Assembly: GCA_910587335.1 (NCBI GenBank)
Contig: CAJUMG010000020.1
Location: forward strand, 1 to 18,646
DNA: 18,646 bases
Reading direction: 5' to 3'
Origin: an uncultured Oscillospiraceae bacterium
Lineage (GTDB): Bacteria; Bacillota; Clostridia; Oscillospirales; Ruminococcaceae
Under the pieces are notes generated by a model, which worked only from the letters and a program-made list of their open reading frames with translations, did no database searches and was not told where the DNA came from. The position numbers and the translations under genes were made by a program. Positions 6,964-13,443 of the stretch are shown here, piece after piece. How positions within the stretch are numbered: the first letter of the stretch is position 1; each line of letters starts with the position of its first letter.

Positions 6964-6966
6964 AAT
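6938..6966 (+). promoter_or_regulatory. Rightward sigma-A promoter within the XRE operator
   Basis: TTGCTT (6938-6943) and a perfect TATAAT (6961-6966) are 17 nt apart. The -35 abuts operator 1, and the spacer contains operator 2. Transcription would start near 6973, only a few bases before ATG 6977 of an 8-codon frame, then enter 400 bases with no recognisable plus-strand gene. No equally good leftward promoter for the XRE gene is visible. Confidence 0.6.
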
Positions 6967-7020
6967 AAGAGAGAAAATGCGCTCTAATCCTTGTAAACTA
7001 TAAAAAGATTTTCCGCAGGG

Positions 7021-7233
7021 CTATACTGCCGGCCAGCGCATGTATTCTCCTTCTTTTCGCCGAACAAAACCGACTGAACCGCCAAAGGCGCGCACAATAA
7101 ATCTTTCCCCGTGCTTCGCTACTTTCAAGGCGATCCCGCCGGGATGAACTTCCACTACAAATTTGATGTATTCTATCAAGCTATCAAGCCGCGTCAGCCC
7201 TAGATTTTTTGTCCCCCTTTGTAAAGGAACCAT
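7021..7233 (-). CDS. Doubtful small ORF, possibly a gene remnant
   Basis: A 70-aa frame reads leftward from ATG 7233. The sequence has protein-like composition (SLIEYIKFVVEVHPGGIALK in the middle, then a basic stretch and a WPAV end), but I do not recognise a family. There is no Shine-Dalgarno site at the start. A small imperfect hairpin followed by an A/T tract sits just past the stop (about 7000-7025), which could be a weak terminator. It may be a real orphan protein, a remnant of a longer gene, or chance. It is the only candidate in 6977-7465, the longest stretch without a firm gene apart from the rnjA leader. Confidence 0.22.
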   Translation of the reverse strand: MVPLQRGTKNLGLTRLDSLIEYIKFVVEVHPGGIALKVAKHGERFIVRAFGGSVGFVRRKEGEYMRWPAV

Positions 7234-7251
7234 CAATCGGTGAAATTGCCC

Positions 7252-7314
7252 GTCTGCCGGCGCTGTTCAAGCCGGCGGCGTTCTTTTCATAAAGCGCCGG
7301 TTTCACCGGCAGAC
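7252..7314. repeat. GC-rich inverted-repeat element in a gene-poor stretch
   Basis: GTCTGCCGG (7252-7260) and CCGGCAGAC (7306-7314) form a perfect 9-bp inverted repeat. Within and around it are further copies of GCCGGCG/CGCCGG, and a second inverted pair CGGTGAAA (7238-7245) with TTTCACCG (7301-7308) competes with it. GGACTTT/AAAGTCC at about 7333-7348 forms another hairpin. No U-tract follows. It could be a REP- or MITE-like repeat or a decayed element. Confidence 0.4.
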
Positions 7315-7388
7315 CTGGCTGTTCTGCCCGGACTTTCCAAAGTCCCTCTCCCAGGGCAAAAATTTCGGCGGACAGCCCCGCAATTTGC

Positions 7389-7421
7389 AAAAACCGTCGC
7401 CGGATGATCCAGCGGCGGTTT
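7389..7421 (-). terminator. Intrinsic terminator of the CDF transporter gene
   Basis: On the minus strand AAACCG-C-CGCTGGAT pairs with ATCCGGCG-A-CGGTTT (14 bp with one mismatch), followed by TTTTTGC. It lies 45 nt after the transporter stop codon. Confidence 0.75.
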
Positions 7422-7465
7422 GCTGCATCGTCCGATAAAATAGCAAAACCCAGCTGCCCCCCAGC

Positions 7466-8632
7466 TTAAATGTAGTGGCGGTCAAAGGTTATAACGGTGA
7501 AATAGGTTTGCTGTTCCCTTTGCAGGCGGCTGTCAATCTCCTTTTTCAGTTCACTGTTTTTTCTTTCCTCACCATCAGGGATCACCAAATCAAAAATCAA
7601 GTTGGTATGGGTGTTTCCCGGCACCATTCGAAAATCGTGAATCGTCATCTCCCCGTTGATCTGGGATACAATCTCTTCTATCCTTTTGCGCATAGCGGTT
7701 GTCTCTTCGCAGTCGTCCGCAATGGGATCGTAATGGAGCACAAAGGGCATGTGCAGTACCGCCTGTACATGCTTTTCCGCATTGTCTATCACGTCGTGGG
7801 CCTGCATAACGTCTATCGTGCGGGACACCTCCACATGGGCGCTTCCCATCATCCGCCCAGGGCCATAATCGTGTAATATTAGGTCGTGAACGCCGGTGAT
7901 CTCCGGATAGCTTAAAATCATGTCGTATAGCCGGTGTACCAGCTCCGGGTCCGGCTTTTGGCCCAGCAGTGGACCGATGGTGTCCTTTGCTAGCCCCCAG
8001 CCTGAATAGAGTATGAATCCGCCTACCATCAGCCCCAGATAACCGTCAATAGAAAAGGGAAGGAACCGGGCGATGACAATGCCCAAGGTCGTAGTCCCGG
8101 TGGAAATGCAGTCATTTAAGCTGTCCTGTGCTGCCGCCCGCAGCGTACCGGAATCAATCTTTCGGTCCAGCTTGCGGTTAAAAGCGCTCATCCACAGCTT
8201 GACCAAAATGGACAAAAGCAGCCCCCCAATGACAAAAAGGCTGAACTCTACCGGCTCCGGATGCAGGATTTTGCCAAAAGCGCTTTTGACCACATCAACC
8301 CCGACCAAAAACACCAAAAAGGTGATAACCAGCCCGCTGATGTACTCAATCCGCCCATGCCCAAAGGGATGGTCCTCGTCCGCCGGGGCCGCTGCCGCCT
8401 TAAATCCAATAAAGGTGGCAACACCGCTGCCCACATCGGACAGGTTGTTAAACGCGTCTCCGGTGATGGCAATGGAGCCGGAAAGCAGTCCCAAAATAAA
8501 CTTTGCTGTAAATAAAAGAAGATTGCAGACAATCGCAACCCAGCTGCTGAGCATTCCATATCTTTCCCGCACTTTAGGGGAGGTAGTCTGTTCCGCGTCT
8601 CGAATGAAAAGCTTAATCAAAAGGTTTGTCAT
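7466..8632 (-). CDS. Cation diffusion facilitator (CDF) metal exporter, possibly Mn type
   Basis: This is an inner-membrane metal/proton antiporter with a cytoplasmic C-terminal domain. The product is 388 aa. About six hydrophobic segments lie between residues 28 and 215. The family signature SGSIAITGDAFNNLSD (51-66) puts metal ligands at N62 and D66. The helix 5 site is D170-x3-D174 (QDSLNDCIS). This ND/DD quartet resembles manganese CDFs such as MntE rather than the HD/HD zinc exporters; the metal call is inference. After helix 6 a standard dimerisation domain (about 228-305) is followed by some 80 extra residues that look like a second, partial domain (330-388). The start is ATG 8632 with AAGGCGG upstream; the frame is open to 8764, but a good promoter lies inside that part. 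Confidence 0.9.
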   Translation of the reverse strand: MTNLLIKLFIRDAEQTTSPKVRERYGMLSSWVAIVCNLLLFTAKFILGLLSGSIAITGDAFNNLSDVGSGVATFIGFKAAAAPADEDHPFGHGRIEYISGLVITFLVFLVGVDVVKSAFGKILHPEPVEFSLFVIGGLLLSILVKLWMSAFNRKLDRKIDSGTLRAAAQDSLNDCISTGTTTLGIVIARFLPFSIDGYLGLMVGGFILYSGWGLAKDTIGPLLGQKPDPELVHRLYDMILSYPEITGVHDLILHDYGPGRMMGSAHVEVSRTIDVMQAHDVIDNAEKHVQAVLHMPFVLHYDPIADDCEETTAMRKRIEEIVSQINGEMTIHDFRMVPGNTHTNLIFDLVIPDGEERKNSELKKEIDSRLQREQQTYFTVITFDRHYI

Positions 8633-8686
8633 AAAAAATGCCGCCTTCCCACCTGTTTCACCTTTTTGCCGTTTGGCGATAAAAAA

Positions 8687-8716
8687 ATTGTACCCCGCCT
8701 TTTGGGAGTTGGTCAA
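8687..8716 (-). promoter_or_regulatory. Sigma-A promoter of the CDF exporter gene
   Basis: TTGACC (8711-8716) and TACAAT (8687-8692) are separated by 18 nt. The start near 8680 gives a leader of about 48 nt and rules out the in-frame starts at 8764 and 8728. A metal-regulator box is not obvious. Confidence 0.78.
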
Positions 8717-8782
8717 GAGTATCTTCATAAAAGATGGTGAAAAAGGTCCGAAAGATCCGGTCAAATAAGGGCAAAAATAAGA

Positions 8783-8810
8783 AAAAACAGCCCGAAAAAG
8801 AGCTGTTTTT
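8783..8810 (-). terminator. Intrinsic terminator of pepT
   Basis: AAAAACAGC pairs with GCTGTTTTT (9 bp, 10-nt loop). On the minus strand it is followed by TTCTTATTTTTG, 17 nt after the pepT stop. Confidence 0.85.
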
Positions 8811-8827
8811 CCCCCCGTTTTTCACCT

Positions 8828-10063
8828 TTATTTTGCGTGAATTTCACAGATGCGGGTAGCGATGCTGGTCAAAATTTCGATGTTCTTTTCCATCGCCTGT
8901 ACGCAGGTATATTCATATTTTCCATGGGCGCTGTGGCTGGCCGCACCCAGATTGGGGCAGGGCAGTCCCATAAAGGACAGACGCGCACCGTCGGTGCCGC
9001 CGCGGACCGGCCCGCTGATCACCTCAACCCCAACCCTCTCGATGGCTTCTTTGGCCGCGTCGACAATGTACATATTGTCAAGAATCTGCTCTTTCATGTT
9101 GCGGTAAGAGTCGGTGATGGTCACCTCAACCGTATTCTCGCCGTATTTGTCGTTAAGATAAGCGGCGATTTTACGAAAAGACTCCTTCTTCTTTTCCAGC
9201 TTGGCCGAATCGTGATCCCGCAGAATATAGGACATATCCGCCTTTTCCACATTGCCTTTCATCGAGTTCAGGTGGTTAAAGCCCTCATGTCCCTCGGTAT
9301 AAGCGGGATTTTCAAACACCGGAAGCATCCCCTGAAATTCCATTGCCACCAAAAGGGCGCTGACCATCTTCCCTTTGGCGGAGCCGGGGTGGACGCTCTG
9401 TCCGTTAATATGGACCTTTGCGGAAGATGCATTGAAGTTATCGTACTCTAAGCTCCCGATGGTACCGCCATCCACAGTATAGGCAAACTGGGCGCCAAAC
9501 TTCTCTACATCGAAATGGTCAACGCCGGTGCCCACCTCTTCGTCCGGGGTAAACCCTATTTTGATGGTGCCATGCTTGATCTCCGGATGCTCCAGCAGGT
9601 ATTCTACCATACCGACAATGGCGGTAATGCCCGCCTTATTGTCCGCCCCAAGCAGGGTGGTCCCATCGGTGGTGATCAGATCCTTGCCCTTATACATCAG
9701 CATTTTGGGAAAGTTTTTGGGACTGAGCACAATGCCCAGCTCTTTGTTTAGCACGATATCGCCGCCATCATAGTTTTTGATCACCTGGGGCTTAATGTTA
9801 TCGCCGGGCATATCAGGGGAAGTGTCCATATGGGAGATGAAGCCGAAAACCGGAACGTCAAAATCAACATTCGAGGGCAGTGTTCCGGTGACATAGCCAA
9901 ACGCATCCAGCGCCGCGTCAGAAATGCCAAGCCCCTTCAGTTCATCCACCAGATACTGGGCGAGCACCTTTTGCTTCGCCGTGCTGGGGAAGCAATCGGC
10001 GCCGGGCGCGGACTGTGTATCAAAGCTTACATACTTTAAAAATCTGTCTAAAACCGGGGTCAT
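8828..10063 (-). CDS. pepT: Peptidase T (tripeptide aminopeptidase)
   Basis: PepT is a cytoplasmic M20-family enzyme with two zinc ions that removes the N-terminal residue from tripeptides. The 411-aa product matches the family length. Metal ligands and catalytic residues are seen in order: H78 and D80 (ISHMDTSPD), D141 (LGADNKAG), E175/E176 (FTPDEEVG), D198 (YTVDGG) and the last histidine in GAASHSAHGKYEY near the C terminus. The lid domain, about 205-320, contains NASSAKVHINGQSVHPGSAKG. The start is ATG 10063 with AAGGAGG 10 nt upstream. A -10 box (10099-10104) and terminator (8783-8810) mark it as a single-gene unit. Confidence 0.97.
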   Translation of the reverse strand: MTPVLDRFLKYVSFDTQSAPGADCFPSTAKQKVLAQYLVDELKGLGISDAALDAFGYVTGTLPSNVDFDVPVFGFISHMDTSPDMPGDNIKPQVIKNYDGGDIVLNKELGIVLSPKNFPKMLMYKGKDLITTDGTTLLGADNKAGITAIVGMVEYLLEHPEIKHGTIKIGFTPDEEVGTGVDHFDVEKFGAQFAYTVDGGTIGSLEYDNFNASSAKVHINGQSVHPGSAKGKMVSALLVAMEFQGMLPVFENPAYTEGHEGFNHLNSMKGNVEKADMSYILRDHDSAKLEKKKESFRKIAAYLNDKYGENTVEVTITDSYRNMKEQILDNMYIVDAAKEAIERVGVEVISGPVRGGTDGARLSFMGLPCPNLGAASHSAHGKYEYTCVQAMEKNIEILTSIATRICEIHAK

Positions 10064-10098
10064 AGAAATAATCCTCCTTGCGGTAAATGATTGCTTTT

Positions 10099-10127
10099 AG
10101 TATACCACCCTTTAAAACCCAAAGAAA
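10099..10127 (-). promoter_or_regulatory. Probable pepT promoter
   Basis: The -10 TATACT (10099-10104) is good, but the -35 at the right distance is only TTTCTT (10122-10127). The -35 lies just next to the -35 of the divergent promoter at 10134. Confidence 0.45.
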
Positions 10128-10133
10128 CCCCGG

Positions 10134-10162
10134 TTGCTAAATTTTCTTTTTCGCGGTATGAT
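10134..10162 (+). promoter_or_regulatory. Sigma-A promoter of the 168-aa protein gene
   Basis: TTGCTA (10134-10139) and TATGAT (10157-10162) are 17 nt apart. Start near 10169 gives a leader of about 80 nt. It lies within the longest open frame from 10134, so that frame's first 39 codons are not translated from this promoter. Confidence 0.65.
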
Positions 10163-10250
10163 AAGAGCAGAACATCTATACGGACGAGGTATGTATCATT
10201 TCAAGGAAAAAACGAAGCGACTAACTTGTATGACAAGGAGACCAAACCAC

Positions 10251-10757
10251 ATGAAAAACAATCCCTCTCACTGGAAAAAAGGTATGCATACAAAGCCGGT
10301 GAAAAAGACCATTGTCATCAACTGCTTTACCGGCGAGGAGCTGGAGGTTGACCGGCGCAGAATTCAGATTGTCGACGGTATGGAAATCAGTAACACCCGG
10401 GTTCTATTGGACAACGGGGTGACCCTTGCCATCATTGGCGAAGGGAAATACCACACCCTCGGCAATCCCAGGCAGCGCTGGGCCGAAGTGGCAGATGTAC
10501 GGGTTCTGCCGGATGGAGAGTACAAAGACGGTGAATTATTGGGCTGGACTCCTTTGGATAAGCTCGCTCCCTTTAAAGGTAGCCGACCTGCTCCCAACGC
10601 GCCAGACGGCAAAGCCGCCAAAATAACGCCCAAAAAGGCGGGGCATAATTCCCAAGCATCTGAGAAAGGCCCCTTTCAAACCGGTACTGGAAAGCCGGGG
10701 AAAGAGGTTTCCTCCAGCGGAAAGCTACCGCCCCGCCCCAAAAAGAGAGAGGGTTAA
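10251..10757 (+). CDS. Unrecognised 168-aa protein with basic disordered tail
   Basis: I do not recognise the family. The start chosen is ATG 10251, which has AAGGAG 10 nt upstream. Residues 17-106 look like a small beta-rich domain (KKTIVINCFTGEELEVDRRR, RVLLDNGVTLAIIGEGKY, then WAEVADVRVLPDGEY). From about 107 to the end, the sequence is rich in Pro, Lys, Gly and Ser, with many basic residues and no structure expected. There is no signal peptide or membrane segment, so it is probably cytoplasmic; the basic tail could touch nucleic acid. It has its own promoter and terminator and is flanked by minus-strand genes on both sides. Confidence 0.75.
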   Translation: MKNNPSHWKKGMHTKPVKKTIVINCFTGEELEVDRRRIQIVDGMEISNTRVLLDNGVTLAIIGEGKYHTLGNPRQRWAEVADVRVLPDGEYKDGELLGWTPLDKLAPFKGSRPAPNAPDGKAAKITPKKAGHNSQASEKGPFQTGTGKPGKEVSSSGKLPPRPKKREG

Positions 10758-10776
10758 TTTTTCAAAACAGAAAGCA

Positions 10777-10809
10777 AAAACCCCCGGTGCGTATTGCGCC
10801 GGGGGTTTT
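10777..10809 (+). terminator. Bidirectional terminator between convergent genes
   Basis: AAAACCCCCGG plus GC pairs with GC plus CCGGGGGTTTT around a short loop (10777-10790 with 10796-10809). On the minus strand it is followed by TTTTTGC counting the stem end, so it closes both the 168-aa protein gene (ends 10757) and the sortase gene (ends 10837). Confidence 0.88.
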
Positions 10810-10836
10810 CTATATCATCCTACACAAACACGTTTA

Positions 10837-13122
10837 CTAGTTCCAAATCATGGGAGGGATGTCTTCGCCGCCTTCACCCTCGCCGCCAGGGTTTTCCTCT
10901 GGAGGTGGATTGGGATCTCCTTCCTCCGGCGGATTGGGGTCCTCCGCCTTGGAAGAGGATTCTTCCGGGGTAGAGGAGGATTGTTCAGGAGCGGAAGAGG
11001 ATTGCTCTGGGACAGAGGAACTGCTAGACGGCGGATTCACCGGCTGGGAAGGTGCTGCATTTCCATTGCCGACTTTGACCGTCAGGGTTGCGGTGGCGCC
11101 ATTGGGCGCTTTGACCGTTATAGTCGCCACCCCATCAGAAATACCTTGGATTTGCCCATCTTCCACAGTGGCCACTGAGGGGTCGGAGGAAGACCAGACC
11201 AGTCCCTCGGTAGAAGCGCCTTCCGGGCCAATCTGTAAAAGCTTTAATAGACTATCTCCCCGGCCGACGGCCAAAGAAGCAAAGCTGATCAAATCTCCAT
11301 TGCCATCTACAAATTCCAGTTCGGAAGGCTCCACTACTTTATCTGTGACGGTAATGCTGATAGAGGCCTGTTTAACCTGGCCATTGTCGTTAATATAGGC
11401 GATAACGGTAGCCGTGCCCTTCTTTCTTCCCGTTACCGTAGCGGAGGTACCGCTGCCGCTGACCGAAACGATCTTGCTGCCGCCGGAGGCTACCTCCCAC
11501 TCCGCCTGACGGTTGGTTGCGTTATCGGGATTGATAACCAAGCTCAAATCGGTGCTGCCGCCGACTGTTATGGTGCCATTTCCCACAATGCTGAGATAAT
11601 CCACCGGCACATAGGTTCCCACCTTCACCGAAATGGATGCGGAAACGCCGTTTGACGCGGTGGCGGTGATAGTTGCTGTACCTGCTGATTCAGCGTTTAC
11701 ATAGCCGTAAGAAACGCTGGCTACCGACGAATCACTGGAGGACCACTGAAGATCATCCAGATTGGCTCCCTCCGGTTCTACGATCAGCATGCTGGCAAGA
11801 TCCACTCCGCCGGGCAGCGGGATGCTTATTTCACCGCCGGAGAAATACATCGATGTAATCGCTCCGGCGCCGACAGTGACGGTAGTTGAAGCAGTAAAGC
11901 CGCTTTCCTCGGTGGTGACGGTAATCACCGCTGTACCGCTACGGTAGGCGGTTACGGTACCGTTTTGGTCCACGCTGGCCACCGAAGGATCGCTGGAATC
12001 CCACCGGATATTCCGGTTGACCGCCGTGTTGGGCAACACGGTCGCGGTCAGAGAGGCGGACTCGCCGGGCTTTAAGGTCAAATTCTCCGGCGAAAGAGAG
12101 ACACCGGCCACCAATGCGGCGATCTTCTTTGCCTCGTACCAGGCTTTAGGCATCACCGGATTGGGGTTGATTTTTGCGGCGGAGGTGTCCACCGTTTCCG
12201 ACTCGCCCTCTCGCACCCGGCGGGCCACGATGGCAAATCTGGCCTCTTTAAAATCATAGGTACAGGTAGACAGGGTAATCAGTTGGTCGCCGGGCTGAAT
12301 ATCCACCCCGGTGATAATCAGCGACCGGGCCAGCACATCGTTGGCAAAGTTCATCAGATCCTCGTCGGAGCTGGCCTGGATAAAGTTATGGTACTCGAAA
12401 TTGGGCGCGTGCTCCGGCAGGGTCGACGCGATAAACATGCCGACAATTTTATATTTTCCCTCTTCATACAGGCTGTCGAAATTGATGACAGGGTGCTGTT
12501 TATAATAGTTCAGGTCCTGATAATTGATCAGCTCGCCGAACATCTGCCCATCCTTCATGTTATGGCTATAGATGGGGATATTGGTACTGGGGATCGAAAT
12601 ATCCACCCGGCAATCAGCAAAAGGAATGCCGTGTTTATTGTCCGCTTTGGAAAAATCCTTACGCAAATAATACTCGTTATCATCGGTCTGCACCACCGGA
12701 TAATTGACCTGGGTCCCGTCGATGGTGAGCCATCCGATAATATCCTCGTTCATTTCCCACAAAGACGCAAATTTGGTCAGATAGGCACGGGGATAGTTCT
12801 CGCTTACCTCGCCCTTGCCCAGCATACCCGCAACGCCATCGTAAAACTTGGCGTTACGGTCCGATTCGCCATAGTAGTTGACCAGGTAGGTGCATGAGCC
12901 GATAAAAACCAAAATCGCCAGATCAAAAATGATCTTGCGGGCTTTATCCACCGTGCTGTCTTTTTTGGTCGGCACCATCATCCGAAGGATTTTTTTATAC
13001 CATGGCAGTTTCTTTTTCCGCCTGGTTCCAGACGCTGCCGCACTGGAGGAAGGCGCTGCAGATCTTGCCGGCGGTTTTTGCGCCGGGGTTCTGCCATAAG
13101 GTTTTCTATCGTTTGGAAGCAT
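10837..13122 (-). CDS. Class B sortase fused to four BIG2 Ig-like domains
   Basis: This is a membrane-anchored transpeptidase for surface proteins. The 761-aa product is about three times the usual sortase B. A cytoplasmic front (1-63, with RRKKK at 34-38) precedes one membrane helix (about 64-83). The extracellular sortase domain (about 95-305) carries H187 (PIYSHNMKDG), C287 (LITLSTCTYDF) and R295 (EARFAIVARR), the full catalytic triad. Four BIG2 repeats follow at about 339-418, 421-503, 505-593 and 598-685, each with the DPSVASV or TATITV-type signature. The end (688-761) is a Ser/Pro/Glu tract. There is no LPXTG-like signal in the tail. The start is ATG 13122 with AAAGGGGAT upstream. No substrate gene is adjacent. 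Sortase with long Ig-like tails is unusual; the tail may bind or span the cell wall. Confidence 0.93.
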   Translation of the reverse strand: MLPNDRKPYGRTPAQKPPARSAAPSSSAAASGTRRKKKLPWYKKILRMMVPTKKDSTVDKARKIIFDLAILVFIGSCTYLVNYYGESDRNAKFYDGVAGMLGKGEVSENYPRAYLTKFASLWEMNEDIIGWLTIDGTQVNYPVVQTDDNEYYLRKDFSKADNKHGIPFADCRVDISIPSTNIPIYSHNMKDGQMFGELINYQDLNYYKQHPVINFDSLYEEGKYKIVGMFIASTLPEHAPNFEYHNFIQASSDEDLMNFANDVLARSLIITGVDIQPGDQLITLSTCTYDFKEARFAIVARRVREGESETVDTSAAKINPNPVMPKAWYEAKKIAALVAGVSLSPENLTLKPGESASLTATVLPNTAVNRNIRWDSSDPSVASVDQNGTVTAYRSGTAVITVTTEESGFTASTTVTVGAGAITSMYFSGGEISIPLPGGVDLASMLIVEPEGANLDDLQWSSSDSSVASVSYGYVNAESAGTATITATASNGVSASISVKVGTYVPVDYLSIVGNGTITVGGSTDLSLVINPDNATNRQAEWEVASGGSKIVSVSGSGTSATVTGRKKGTATVIAYINDNGQVKQASISITVTDKVVEPSELEFVDGNGDLISFASLAVGRGDSLLKLLQIGPEGASTEGLVWSSSDPSVATVEDGQIQGISDGVATITVKAPNGATATLTVKVGNGNAAPSQPVNPPSSSSSVPEQSSSAPEQSSSTPEESSSKAEDPNPPEEGDPNPPPEENPGGEGEGGEDIPPMIWN

Positions 13123-13173
13123 GTACGCATCCCCTTTTTCGTGTATTCCGCTATGCTTTCACATAAGGCTCGC

Positions 13174-13179
13174 ATAATA
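13174..13179 (-). promoter_or_regulatory. Possible -10 box for the sortase gene
   Basis: TATTAT reads leftward 51 nt before the sortase start, but no -35 hexamer at 16-18 nt resembles TTGACA. The region 13123-13443 (321 bases) otherwise holds two hairpins after mrp and one DnaA-box-like 9-mer (TTATCCACA at 13251-13259), with no gene. Confidence 0.3.
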
Positions 13180-13318
13180 AGTACCAGCTAAAGTCAGATT
13201 TGTTGCAGGAATCGCCGGATTTTCACCGTTTTGTCATTATTTTTTATCATTTATCCACAGATGCATAAAAACAGGTCTACAAAAATCTATCCGTTCTTAT
13301 TTTAGCATCAATCGAAAA

Positions 13319-13364
13319 AAAAACAAGAAAAATCGAAAAAACGATTGGAATTTTCCTTGTTTTT
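13319..13364 (-). terminator. Second, AT-rich terminator-like hairpin after mrp
   Basis: AAAAACAAG (13319-13327) pairs with CTTGTTTTT (13356-13364). On the minus strand it runs into nine T. The stem is weak, and the loop is long but has a small inner hairpin (ATCG/CGAT). It may back up the terminator at 13403-13430. Confidence 0.45.
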
Positions 13365-13402
13365 GCGCATTTTCCTACCCATTTTTCCGGTGGATACAAA
13401 AG

Positions 13403-13430
13403 AATACCGGCAGCTTTTGCCGCCGGTATT
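13403..13430 (-). terminator. Intrinsic terminator of mrp
   Basis: AATACCGGC pairs with GCCGGTATT (9 bp, 10-nt loop), 13 nt after the mrp stop. The minus-strand tail is CTTTTG; the plus-strand tail TTTTC is equally good. Confidence 0.7.
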
Positions 13431-13443
13431 TTTTCGCCAAAAA

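Noticed and set aside
7325..7350. RNase P RNA-like GGAAAGTCCGGGC on the minus strand
   Set aside because: It lies within a simple GGACTTT/AAAGTCC hairpin, and the other conserved RNase P regions are absent nearby.
8633..8764. Longer CDF transporter start at 8764 or 8728
   Set aside because: A good promoter (8687-8716) lies within this stretch and neither start has a ribosome site.
10134..10250. Longer start for the 168-aa protein
   Set aside because: The stretch contains the promoter, and ATG 10251 has AAGGAG in front.
13251..13259. DnaA box TTATCCACA, hinting at a replication origin
   Set aside because: Only one box is seen, without a cluster, AT-rich unwinding element, dnaA or dnaN. A single 9-mer is expected by chance in AT-rich spacer.
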